Assembly: GCA_016206085.1 (NCBI GenBank)
Contig: JACQSF010000008.1
Location: forward strand, 1 to 46,762
Length of the DNA stretch: 46,762 nt
Direction: 5' to 3'
Source: Candidatus Uhrbacteria bacterium
GTDB lineage: Bacteria > Patescibacteriota > Patescibacteriia > UBA9934 > GWF2-40-263
Below are positions 35,132 through 43,070 of this stretch, piece by piece. Made by a program: the position numbers and the translations under genes. Positions within the stretch are counted from its first letter, which is position 1. Each line of letters begins with the position of its first letter. The notes beneath the pieces were generated by a model. That model searched no databases and was not told where the DNA came from. It worked only from the letters and a program-made list of their open reading frames with translations.

Positions 35132-36370
35132 ATGAGATACCAAGATCTTTTTGCCACGGCGAGCGAATCTCTCTTGCGCACCAAGTCACGCTCGCTGTTG
35201 ACGATCCTTGGAATTGTTATTGGGATAGCAGCAGTAATCTTGATGTTGTCGATTGGACAGGGGGCGGAGCGGTACATCCTCTCTGAAGTCGCGGATCTTG
35301 GAGCGGATCTCGTTTTTGTCGAGCCTGCGAGTGGAGATCCAACGAGTGGTCCCCCAAGTCCGTTTATTGAACAGACGGTGAACCTAGACGATCTCGAGGC
35401 GATGCGCGATTCAGGTTTTTTTACGGCTGTTTCTTCCACGCTCTACACGTCTGTTCCTGTGACGTTTGAAGAGTCCACTGAGTTCCTCCAGATCATGGGG
35501 ACGGACGAGTTGTATCTCGAGTTGTTTCCGGCGGAGCTTCGGTATGGGTCCTTCCTGAGTCCATCAGACATCGAGTCCTTTGCGAACGTCGCCGTGCTGG
35601 GAAGCGAAGTGGCTGAGGATTTATTCGGCGATCGCGATCCCGTAGGGGAGAGAATCAAGATTAAAACCCAGGCGTTTCGCGTGGTGGGAGTGTTTGAACA
35701 ACAGGGCTCACGCTTTTTCCAAAACCTCGACAAACAAATTACCATTCCCGTTACGACCATGCAGCGCGATATCCTAGGTGTCGATTATGTGAATTATATA
35801 TCCGCAAAGATTGCGGGAAGTGACATTGAGGAAGCAAAAGAGGAACTCCGTTTCCTCATGCGCGATACCCATGACATCGACAACCCTGATGGAGATCCGG
35901 CTCTTGATGATTTCTTTGTAAGCTCCCAAACGGATGCCACCGAGACAATTGGCGTGATTGGGAGCGTGCTGACGATTCTTCTTTCCTCCATCGCGGCCAT
36001 TTCTCTTTTGGTTGGAGGAATCGGCATCATGAATATCATGTTGGTTTCCGTGACAGAGCGTACGCGAGAGATTGGGCTACGCAAGGCGGTGGGAGCAACA
36101 GAAAAAGAAATCCAACAACAATTTCTTGTTGAGTCAATCTTGCTTACGCTTTTTGGTGGACTTATCGGTGTGGTCATCGGATCGGTTGTTTCATGGCTGG
36201 TAGGTTGGGTGCTTGTGCGTTTTTTTCTTCCCAATTGGGCGATCGTGGTACCGATTGACGCGATTTTTCTCGCAGCCGCTGTTTCTACTATTGTCGGTCT
36301 GGCTTTCGGAATCTACCCCGCCCGCCGTGCCGCTCGGCTTAATCCGATTGAGGCATTGAGATACGAATAG
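35132..36370 (+). CDS. MacB-like ABC transporter permease (FtsX domain)
   Basis: SLLTILGIVIGIAAVILMLSIGQGAE...LLVGGIGIMNIMLVSVTERTREIGLRKAVGATEKEI. Confidence 0.95.
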   Translation: MRYQDLFATASESLLRTKSRSLLTILGIVIGIAAVILMLSIGQGAERYILSEVADLGADLVFVEPASGDPTSGPPSPFIEQTVNLDDLEAMRDSGFFTAVSSTLYTSVPVTFEESTEFLQIMGTDELYLELFPAELRYGSFLSPSDIESFANVAVLGSEVAEDLFGDRDPVGERIKIKTQAFRVVGVFEQQGSRFFQNLDKQITIPVTTMQRDILGVDYVNYISAKIAGSDIEEAKEELRFLMRDTHDIDNPDGDPALDDFFVSSQTDATETIGVIGSVLTILLSSIAAISLLVGGIGIMNIMLVSVTERTREIGLRKAVGATEKEIQQQFLVESILLTLFGGLIGVVIGSVVSWLVGWVLVRFFLPNWAIVVPIDAIFLAAAVSTIVGLAFGIYPARRAARLNPIEALRYE

Positions 36371-36470
36371 CTGGGGTCATGGGGTCAGGTCTCCGGTCGT
36401 CTGGTTTTGAAGAACTCCTTGTGGGATCATGGGGTCAGGTCTCCGGTCGTCTGGTTTTTAAGAACTCCTT
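36371..36470 (+). repeat. Two tandem 50-bp REP-like units
   Basis: ctggggtcatggggtcaggtctccggtcgtctggttttgaagaactcctt vs gtgggatcatggggtcaggtctccggtcgtctggtttttaagaactcctt (47/50 identical). Confidence 0.95.
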
Positions 36471-36597
36471 GAGTTTGTACACAGATCACCATTGACGGAG
36501 ACCCAGTTTCCTGTTGAAGTGTTAATAGTAATAAACCCCCTCCATTAATAAATGGCTGGGGGTTTTGTTTTTTTGACTCGAGGGTCATGTCTCCAGT

Positions 36598-37455
36598 ATG
36601 CGACTTTCACAACACTATATGTCACGGCCACTACGCATTACGTATCCAGGTGCGCTCCATCACATCACCGCTCGCGGCAACCGTAAAAGTGAAATTTTTC
36701 TTGATGATCGAGATCGAGAAATTTTTCTTGAAAAGCTATCAACCGTTATCATGAACCATAACTGGATCTGTCATGCTTATTGCCTCATGGGCAACCACTA
36801 CCACTTGCTTATCGAGACAGTCGAGGCGAATCTTTCCGATGGGATGCGAGATCTCAACAAAGACTACTCTCAGGCATTCAATCGACTCCACGAGACTGTC
36901 GGGCACTTGTTCCAAGGTCGGTTCAAAGCATTCATCATCGAGAAAGAGCCGTATCTGTTAGAGGTGGCGAGATACACGGTACTGAATCCCGTTCGAGCTA
37001 GCCAAGTTGATCACCCAGCTCTTTGGCGATGGAGCAGTTTCGCGGCAACGGCCGGGTTGGTCGATACGTCACCGTTTTTGACAACCGACTGGATTCTGGG
37101 ACATTTTTCCGACGATCGCTCGCAGGCTCAGCGCGCATACATAAAGTTTGTCATGGATGGAATTGATGGAGGATCACCATTTGAGGAGGCAGTACATCGC
37201 TCAATCTTGGGTTCTCCTCAGTTTGTAGGTGAGATGAGGAAGCAGTGCACGAGTTCCACAACAATCAAGGAAATTTCTCGAGAAGAAAGGTTGGTAGGTA
37301 GGCCAAGCCTTGAAGATTTATTCCCACACGAACAGATGCGCGAGGCTCGTAATGAAGCGATTGTGTTTGCCAGAGTGGGGTGCGGGTACTCGGTGGCGGA
37401 GATTGCCAGATTTCTCAAGATGAGCAGAACGTATATAAGCGATTTATCAAAGTAA
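36598..37455 (+). CDS. REP-associated tyrosine transposase (Y1/IS200-like, RAYT) with C-terminal HTH
   Basis: PLRITYPGALHHITARGNRK, CHAYCLMGNHYHLLIETVEANLSDGMRDLNKDYSQAFNR, GHLFQGRFKA, YTVLNPVRA; start could be 36619. Confidence 0.95.
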   Translation: MRLSQHYMSRPLRITYPGALHHITARGNRKSEIFLDDRDREIFLEKLSTVIMNHNWICHAYCLMGNHYHLLIETVEANLSDGMRDLNKDYSQAFNRLHETVGHLFQGRFKAFIIEKEPYLLEVARYTVLNPVRASQVDHPALWRWSSFAATAGLVDTSPFLTTDWILGHFSDDRSQAQRAYIKFVMDGIDGGSPFEEAVHRSILGSPQFVGEMRKQCTSSTTIKEISREERLVGRPSLEDLFPHEQMREARNEAIVFARVGCGYSVAEIARFLKMSRTYISDLSK

Positions 37456-37534
37456 TGATGAGAATCAGACGATCGGAGACCTGACCCCAGGAAAAATTAA
37501 TAGCCTACCCGTGTTTCAGAGTAGGCCGTGAGCG

Positions 37535-38689
37535 CTAGCGCTCGATCGAGTCGGCGATGCGCAGGGCAAGCCAGCGCGTGTCTTCGTCGACGATCGACTG
37601 GTAGTGCCGACGCAGAGCGTGCCTACCCTCCTGGTAGGCCGCGAGGGACAGCAGGGCGATGTCGATGATGCCCTGGTTGTAGCCGATCTGGATCGGGCCC
37701 TGATCGGCCGTGATCGTGATCGGCCCCCGGAGCTTGCGGTCCCAGGCCGAGAGCGGGTCGCTCGTCGTTGACTGGGCAAGCACCTGGTGGTGCCAGCGGT
37801 TGACGGGAGCCTGGACCAGGCCGACACGATCCATGTAGTCGAGCTGCGGTTGCAGGCCCGTCCACTTCGCGCCGAGGTTACGGGCGAAGAGCGTCCACGT
37901 GGATCCTTCGATCTTCACCGCCTGACTCTGCCAGATCTTCACGGCCTCGTTGAAGCCGATGAAGTGCTGGGCGAGGTCCGAGTTGCGGATCGCGGCGAAG
38001 AGCTCCTCCCAGATGGCGAGTCCGTGGTGAGAGCCCACGAGCGGTGCTTCCAGATCGAGGAAGAACACCAGCACGTCGTCGCGGCCGTCCTCCGCCACCT
38101 TGCGGATCTCGGTGAGGAGTTTGTCGAGGTTTTCCTGCGTCCGGAAGCGTTGCCAGTAGAAGAACGCGTCCTGCATGGGCTTCACACCAAGCATCGGGAC
38201 CACGAGCTTGTCGTGGAACCAGACCGCCTTGTAGTTTTCCAGCGCGCTAGCACGTTCCACATCCCCGATGCCGACCTCCGAGTAGGCCAGGGTGTGGCCC
38301 GGGAGGGCGAAGAGGATCTGGAGGCCCGGGGGCAGGATGTTGGTGCGCGGGATGTCGAACTCCGGCAGGAAGTAGCCGGGCACGTTGCCGTGCACGCGGT
38401 TGTCCTGCAGGAGCCAGCGGGCGTGGTCGGCCAGACGCGGGTGCTTCTCGAAGCGGCTGGGGAGGAAGTGGTTGCCGGGGGCGGACAGCAGCTCCAGCCC
38501 CTCGAAGTCGCCTTCGGTGAGGGCGAAGACGTCGAGGTCATCGCGCTGGAAGGAGATCGAGACCGGGAAGCCGGCGGCCCTGAGGACCGCGAGCCACTGA
38601 CGGATGTTCTCGATGTACGCGCGAAGCTTCGCAGCAGGGACGTTGCTGTGCCTGGTATTCCCCGGAAGGTAGAGCAGGATCTGACTCAC
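37535..38689 (-). CDS. GC-rich protein of unknown function, weakly reminiscent of GH57/NodB-type barrels; GTG start
   Basis: ILLYLPGNTRHSNVPAAKLRAYIENIRQWLAVLRAAGFPVSISF...GYFLPEFDIPRTNILPPGLQ...DVLVFFLDLEAPLVGSHHGLAIWEELF; family call is a guess, coding call is stronger. Confidence 0.75.
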   Translation of the reverse strand: MSQILLYLPGNTRHSNVPAAKLRAYIENIRQWLAVLRAAGFPVSISFQRDDLDVFALTEGDFEGLELLSAPGNHFLPSRFEKHPRLADHARWLLQDNRVHGNVPGYFLPEFDIPRTNILPPGLQILFALPGHTLAYSEVGIGDVERASALENYKAVWFHDKLVVPMLGVKPMQDAFFYWQRFRTQENLDKLLTEIRKVAEDGRDDVLVFFLDLEAPLVGSHHGLAIWEELFAAIRNSDLAQHFIGFNEAVKIWQSQAVKIEGSTWTLFARNLGAKWTGLQPQLDYMDRVGLVQAPVNRWHHQVLAQSTTSDPLSAWDRKLRGPITITADQGPIQIGYNQGIIDIALLSLAAYQEGRHALRRHYQSIVDEDTRWLALRIADSIER

Positions 38690-38812
38690 TTGAACCTCTT
38701 CCTACGTCTGTTCGTAGGAGAACACGAAACTGGGGTTGCCCCCAGGTCACCCAGGCTATTCCAGGCAACGTCCGAGAGTACACTATTTCCTCAAAAAAAT
38801 CAACCCCCCACA

Positions 38813-38841
38813 TTGACAAAATGCCCGAAATCGGGTATTTT
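38813..38841 (+). promoter_or_regulatory. Promoter with a palindrome in the spacer
   Basis: TTGACA - 17 nt - TATTTT; CCCGA-AA-TCGGG at 38824-38835. Confidence 0.65.
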
Positions 38842-38874
38842 TGTTTGTCCGAACCATCGGAAAACGGAGGCAAC

Positions 38875-40185
38875 ATGTATCGGTTTGATCTCAACGGATG
38901 GAGATACGGCGAGAGCAGCATCCAGGACCTGGCCGCGAAGGTCAGGCGCCATGTTCCGGGAGCCACGCTCCCGACTCATCTGGGTGGCAAGGCCTTCGGG
39001 CTTTCGCTCGCTCAGGTGCTGTGCGGAGATGTCTTCACGATCCCCGAGTGGAACGCGGCAACGCGCGATCACCCTCTGCCGGAAGATCTTCAGGACAAGC
39101 ACCTACAAGGTGCCTTCGTGCGCAGCAATGCTCCCGACGAAGACTGGGGCGACCCGCGCGCCGGTGTTCACGAGAGCAAGTACGGCTCCTTCGCCTACGG
39201 TTTCCAGAAGGTCGTCGACCAGCTCATGGCCGACTGCGACGGGGTGGTCGTCCAGGCTCATGCCTACGGCGTGGGCGTGGTGATCGATTTGGGGTGGAGC
39301 GAGTTGCTCCAACGCAACATCCTGCGGGTTGCCATCGGCGGGCCTTCCATGGAGGGAGGCCGAAAGGTCTATACTTCGCCCACCTGGGATAACGAAGCAG
39401 CCGTCGGCATCTTCGACGCCCACACCGGAGAGGCAATCGTCGACCTCCAGCCGCACTCCTTCGACCTGCGTCGGGTCATCGACAAGATGGTCAAGGAAGT
39501 CGTCCCTCGGCTCATCGAGTGGGGGATCGACTTCGGCCTCCAGTTCGAGTTCCTCGCGGAGCTCAACGACATGCGTGATCGGATGGTGGCGAGACTGGGC
39601 GACCGGTATCGTCCCCGTGACGAACTCGTCCAGATCCGTCCGAGCCCCGGAGCGCTTCAGGGCACGGTCGAACTCCCGACTTCGATGGGTACGCTGCTGG
39701 TCACGACCGGCAAGGTCAACCAGCGGGGAAGCGTCACCGCAGAACTGTTCCTGGTCGGCGGACCCAACGTGAGGGATCCGCTGGAGCTGTCCCGCAATCT
39801 CCACATCACGGGAGAGTACGGAACGGACTTCGATGAGCTCGAGCCGATCAAACCGCTCATCGCGGGGAAGATTGCCCTCTGGGACATAGGGGCACTCGAG
39901 CGCTACGGCGGGAGCTTCTACCAGGTGCTCGGCGGCTGGAGACTCGGAGCTGTCGCGCAGCTCTCCAGCCACGCCATCTTCATCAACTCCGCCCACGGCA
40001 CGAGCCTTCCGACCTACCGCACCGACGGATTGATCAGGCCTGTCTTCGAGGAAGCTCGCGCCGCTGGTCTGCTCGTGGCCATCGGTCGCGATGCTCTCTG
40101 GGATCTCAGGATGTCTCTGCGGAACAACTCCGTGAGTCTCCAGATCCTCAGCGACGGCCTGGTCGGCCAGGTCTACCGGCTCTAA
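38875..40185 (+). CDS. Orphan protein resembling the PEP synthase/PPDK N-terminal ATP-binding domain
   Basis: LGGKAFGLSLAQVL..; GAFVRSNAPDEDWGDPRAGVHESKYGSFAYGFQKVV; GVVVQAHAYGVGVVID; SD ggagg before ATG 38875. Confidence 0.6.
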   Translation: MYRFDLNGWRYGESSIQDLAAKVRRHVPGATLPTHLGGKAFGLSLAQVLCGDVFTIPEWNAATRDHPLPEDLQDKHLQGAFVRSNAPDEDWGDPRAGVHESKYGSFAYGFQKVVDQLMADCDGVVVQAHAYGVGVVIDLGWSELLQRNILRVAIGGPSMEGGRKVYTSPTWDNEAAVGIFDAHTGEAIVDLQPHSFDLRRVIDKMVKEVVPRLIEWGIDFGLQFEFLAELNDMRDRMVARLGDRYRPRDELVQIRPSPGALQGTVELPTSMGTLLVTTGKVNQRGSVTAELFLVGGPNVRDPLELSRNLHITGEYGTDFDELEPIKPLIAGKIALWDIGALERYGGSFYQVLGGWRLGAVAQLSSHAIFINSAHGTSLPTYRTDGLIRPVFEEARAAGLLVAIGRDALWDLRMSLRNNSVSLQILSDGLVGQVYRL

Positions 40186-40190
40186 AAGCC

Positions 40191-40214
40191 ACGCAAGCAC
40201 CCCACGGGTGCTTT
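40191..40214 (+). terminator. Terminator of the PPDK-like gene
   Basis: aagcaccccacgggtgctttt. Confidence 0.75.
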
Positions 40215-40315
40215 TAACATGTAGTCATTCAGCAACTTGTCACCATTAATTATTCAGCTCCATGTCCTCAAGAGGGAGATGAGTCAGATGTAATATGGCG
40301 TGGATTGTAGGCTGA

Positions 40316-40339
40316 GGTAGCCGCAGGCTTCAGCCTGCG
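40316..40339. repeat. REP-like palindrome copy 1
   Basis: ggtagccgcaggcttcagcctgcg. Confidence 0.9.
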
Positions 40340-40398
40340 TGATCGTCAGTTCAGCTCAGGAGTCCCAAAAGATACAGCTTACTTGCTTCCACAATCAG

Positions 40399-40422
40399 CG
40401 CAGACTGAAGTCTGCGGCTACC
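40399..40422. repeat. REP-like palindrome copy 2, inverted
   Basis: cgcagactgaagtctgcggctacc (22/24 to reverse complement of copy 1). Confidence 0.9.
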
Positions 40423-40516
40423 GTCAAAAGACACTGAATCTATAAGTTTCAGTATATCCACATGACATCTTGCTGAATAAATAAGGGACATTCTGGCTGA
40501 ATGACGACACAAAGGA

Positions 40517-40545
40517 TTGACTTTTTGGTGTTTTTCTGATAGAAT
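40517..40545 (+). promoter_or_regulatory. sigma70-like promoter
   Basis: TTGACT - 17 nt - TAGAAT, 12 nt after the MITE-like end. Confidence 0.65.
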
Positions 40546-40582
40546 TGTCAGTCCTGATTTCTGCAACAAACCTGGAGGATTC

Positions 40583-41494
40583 ATGCTGGACTCATTCCGA
40601 CTTTCGCATCGACAGATCCTCATCCGCAACGCAGACCGACTCCGCATCGAGGAATTCACCTTCAAAACGGCAGGGAGCCTGGCCGCGACAGTCCTTGATC
40701 CTCCGGATCGAGCTCTCCTGGGAATCACCCAATCCGTGGGTGACAACATGGCGTTCTATGGTCTTTGGGTGCATCAACACCTTCGGAAGATCCGTACTCG
40801 AAACAAGGCTAGCGGCAACGTTCGTCTTGCCCCCCTCGATGAGAGACTTCTGCAGGTCATCTTGCTGCACAAGCTCATGCAACGCCTCGATTCTCGACAA
40901 AGCCCGGAGCTACGAGTCGCCCACCACGCAGTGGGGGCGATGATCCAGAAGGATCTCACTCTCCTGCTCGCCGAAGTACGGCTTGAGCAGTGGAGTCGGA
41001 TCTTCAATCTCTCCAAGCTCCGGGGGATAGATCCCAGAGAGTGGGAAAAGCACATCGCGGGCGCCTCCGCTGCGACGTTCGTCCTCATGACCCTTGCCTC
41101 GCGCGAGGGAGCCGAGGTCTTCCTCCCCACCGGTCACGAAGATGTCTATCTCGGAATCGATCTCTTCTGGGTCGAACAAGGAACGACCCACGCGGTCAGT
41201 GTGAAGTGCATCACGGGGCAAGACACTCCCGTTCGCGTCTGGTGCGTTTCCGAGTCCTCACACTGTGACAACGACGATCGCGTTGTTACAGACCAACGAA
41301 ATATCTCATTGGGCGCGCGACGATTCGCCTCCTCGGAGGGGAGATCCTGTACCCCGATCCTCGTCTACGTGGCCAAACCCGAAGGCAGTCACGTCCGACT
41401 TGACCTTGACTGGGGACGCCTCACCTGGCCCCAACAGATTCTTGAAACAATCCTGGATCGGTGCATGCCCCTCCAGATCGATCTCGCCCGCTAG
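40583..41494 (+). CDS. GC-rich hypothetical protein, possible PD-(D/E)XK-like fold
   Basis: SD cctggagg before ATG 40583; ...EDVYLGIDLFWVEQGTTHAVSVKCITG resembles D...xxK nuclease cores; fold call is inference. Confidence 0.6.
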   Translation: MLDSFRLSHRQILIRNADRLRIEEFTFKTAGSLAATVLDPPDRALLGITQSVGDNMAFYGLWVHQHLRKIRTRNKASGNVRLAPLDERLLQVILLHKLMQRLDSRQSPELRVAHHAVGAMIQKDLTLLLAEVRLEQWSRIFNLSKLRGIDPREWEKHIAGASAATFVLMTLASREGAEVFLPTGHEDVYLGIDLFWVEQGTTHAVSVKCITGQDTPVRVWCVSESSHCDNDDRVVTDQRNISLGARRFASSEGRSCTPILVYVAKPEGSHVRLDLDWGRLTWPQQILETILDRCMPLQIDLAR

Positions 41495-41514
41495 CGACAC
41501 ACGCTACGTGACAC

Positions 41515-41560
41515 GGACCCGCCGTCTGTTTCCTTATTAGGAATCTCGGCGGGTCTTTCA
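41515..41560 (+). terminator. Terminator
   Basis: acccgccg...cggcgggt followed by ctttcaatttt. Confidence 0.8.
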
Positions 41561-41644
41561 ATTTTAGAGATTATATTCATGATCTTCTCCTTTTTGCAGA
41601 CATAAGCGCCAAAGTCTGTTCACAAAAGTATTCAACATTGACTC

Positions 41645-42112
41645 ATGCTTGAGACGATGACAGGATGGAAACATATGGAGGAAACATTTGTTACACAACA
41701 ATACCTTAAAATTACACTCGTTGAATTCGGCAACGAACTAAAGGGTTGGTTGGTTGAGCTCCTCAACCAGAAATTTGGTCGCGTTGAAGAACGACTCGAT
41801 AACCACGATCATCGGTTTGACAGAATTGATGAACGTTTAAGTAGCCATGACAAGCAGTTTCAATCAATAGACCAACGATTTGACGGCGTGAATCAACGGC
41901 TGGACAGCGTGGATCAACGGCTGGACAGCGTGGATCAACGGTTTGATGAAATGGCTGTCATGATCAAACAAGGTTTCGATGCGGTCGACGAGCGGTTTAA
42001 CGGTGTTGATGCTCGACTTGAAAACCTGGAGGAACAAAACGAAATTCGCGGTCAACAAAATCGCCATCTTGCCAAGAGAATCACTTCGCTTGAACTCAAA
42101 CAACCGGCCTAA
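41645..42112 (+). CDS. Coiled-coil heptad-repeat protein
   Basis: RFDRIDERLSSHDKQFQSIDQRFDGVNQRLDSVDQRLDSVDQRFDEM; 21-bp repeat in DNA. Confidence 0.8.
   Translation: MLETMTGWKHMEETFVTQQYLKITLVEFGNELKGWLVELLNQKFGRVEERLDNHDHRFDRIDERLSSHDKQFQSIDQRFDGVNQRLDSVDQRLDSVDQRFDEMAVMIKQGFDAVDERFNGVDARLENLEEQNEIRGQQNRHLAKRITSLELKQPA
41892..41933 (+). repeat. 21-bp tandem repeat, two perfect copies plus a degenerate third
   Basis: atcaacggctggacagcgtgg x2. Confidence 0.95.
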
Positions 42113-42122
42113 CCGGTTGTTT
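42098..42122. terminator. Terminator whose loop contains the TAA stop codon
   Basis: aaacaaccgg-cctaa-ccggttgttt. Confidence 0.85.
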
Positions 42123-42127
42123 TGTTT

Positions 42128-43066
42128 CTATGCTTGTGTCTCAAGCCATCGTTCGGCGTCCAGAGCTGCCATACAACCGGTGCCAGCAGCAGTGATAGCT
42201 TGACGATATCGATGGTCAGCTACATCCCCTCCCGCAAACACACCTTCCACACTCGTCACGGTCGAACCAGGGCGTGTGAGAACATACCCTTTCTCGTCCA
42301 GGTCGATCCATCCCTTAAAGATGTTTGTGTTTGGCTTGTGACCGATCGCCACAAACAATCCTTCCGTCGCCAATTCAGATTCCTCATTGCTTTGATTGTT
42401 GAACACCCGTACTCCCGTCAGCTTCGTTCCGTCTCCAAGAACTTCGCGGACTTCTGTATTCCAGAGAAAATCAATCTTGGGATTCTTCATGGCACGCTCT
42501 TGCATAATCTTGGACGCACGCAACGTGTCACGTCGATGAACGATCGTAACCTTCTTGGCAAACTTCGTGAGGAAATTCGCCTCCTCCATAGCCGAATCTC
42601 CTCCTCCCACAACAAGAATCTCTTTGTCACGGAAGAAAAATCCATCACACGTCGCGCACGCCGACAACCCATGGCCCTGATATTGCTCCTCACCTGGAAC
42701 TCCGATCCACATCGCCTGAGCACCCGTACAAACAATGACGGACTTGGCAAAATATTCTTTTTCTCCTGCTTGTACTTTGAACGGTCGGCTCCCAAAATCC
42801 ACTGCGGTAATATCTTCAGAAACAATCCTCGTCCCGAAACGCACGGCTTGCGCTTTGAACTTCTCCATGAGATCCGGCCCCATCAGCCCCTCTGGAAATC
42901 CCGGATAATTTTCTACTTCCGTCGTGAGCATGAGCTGACCACCAGGACTCCCACCAAGGCGCTGCCCCTCAAACAGAAGCGGATTCATATCTGCCCGCGC
43001 GGCATAGACTGCCGCGGTATACCCAGCAGGACCCGAACCGATGATAATGACCTGCTCTGTCTCCAT
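42128..43066 (-). CDS. trxB: Thioredoxin-disulfide reductase
   Basis: VIIGSGPAGYTAAVYAARA, CATCDGFFF, GGGDSAMEEANFLTKF, GVFAGGDVADHRYRQAITAAGTGCMAALDAERWL. Confidence 0.96.
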   Translation of the reverse strand: METEQVIIIGSGPAGYTAAVYAARADMNPLLFEGQRLGGSPGGQLMLTTEVENYPGFPEGLMGPDLMEKFKAQAVRFGTRIVSEDITAVDFGSRPFKVQAGEKEYFAKSVIVCTGAQAMWIGVPGEEQYQGHGLSACATCDGFFFRDKEILVVGGGDSAMEEANFLTKFAKKVTIVHRRDTLRASKIMQERAMKNPKIDFLWNTEVREVLGDGTKLTGVRVFNNQSNEESELATEGLFVAIGHKPNTNIFKGWIDLDEKGYVLTRPGSTVTSVEGVFAGGDVADHRYRQAITAAGTGCMAALDAERWLETQA

Positions 43067-43070
43067 ACGA

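Larger units (their letters stand above)
36371..37490 (+). mobile_element. RAYT (TnpA_REP) transposase with flanking REP-like repeats
   Basis: Left ggggtcaggtctccggtcgtctg (x2); right inverted copy cagacgatcggagacctgacccc at 37466-37488 (22/23). Confidence 0.85.
40224..40505. mobile_element. Non-autonomous MITE-like element with inverted ends
   Basis: Left gtcattcagcaacttgtcaccattaattattcagctccatgtc; right inverted gacatcttgctgaataaataagggacattctggctgaatgac; four ATTCAGC-N4/5-TGTC motifs. Confidence 0.75.

Noticed and set aside
37787-39283. 498-aa plus-strand ORF antisense to the GC-rich gene 37535-38689
   Set aside because: Low-complexity Arg/Glu/Val-rich translation typical of antisense frames in GC-rich DNA; the minus frame has globular composition, a candidate promoter and a terminator.
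39103-40200. 365-aa minus-strand ORF antisense to the PPDK-like gene
   Set aside because: Shadow ORF; the plus frame has promoter, SD, terminator and recognisable motifs.
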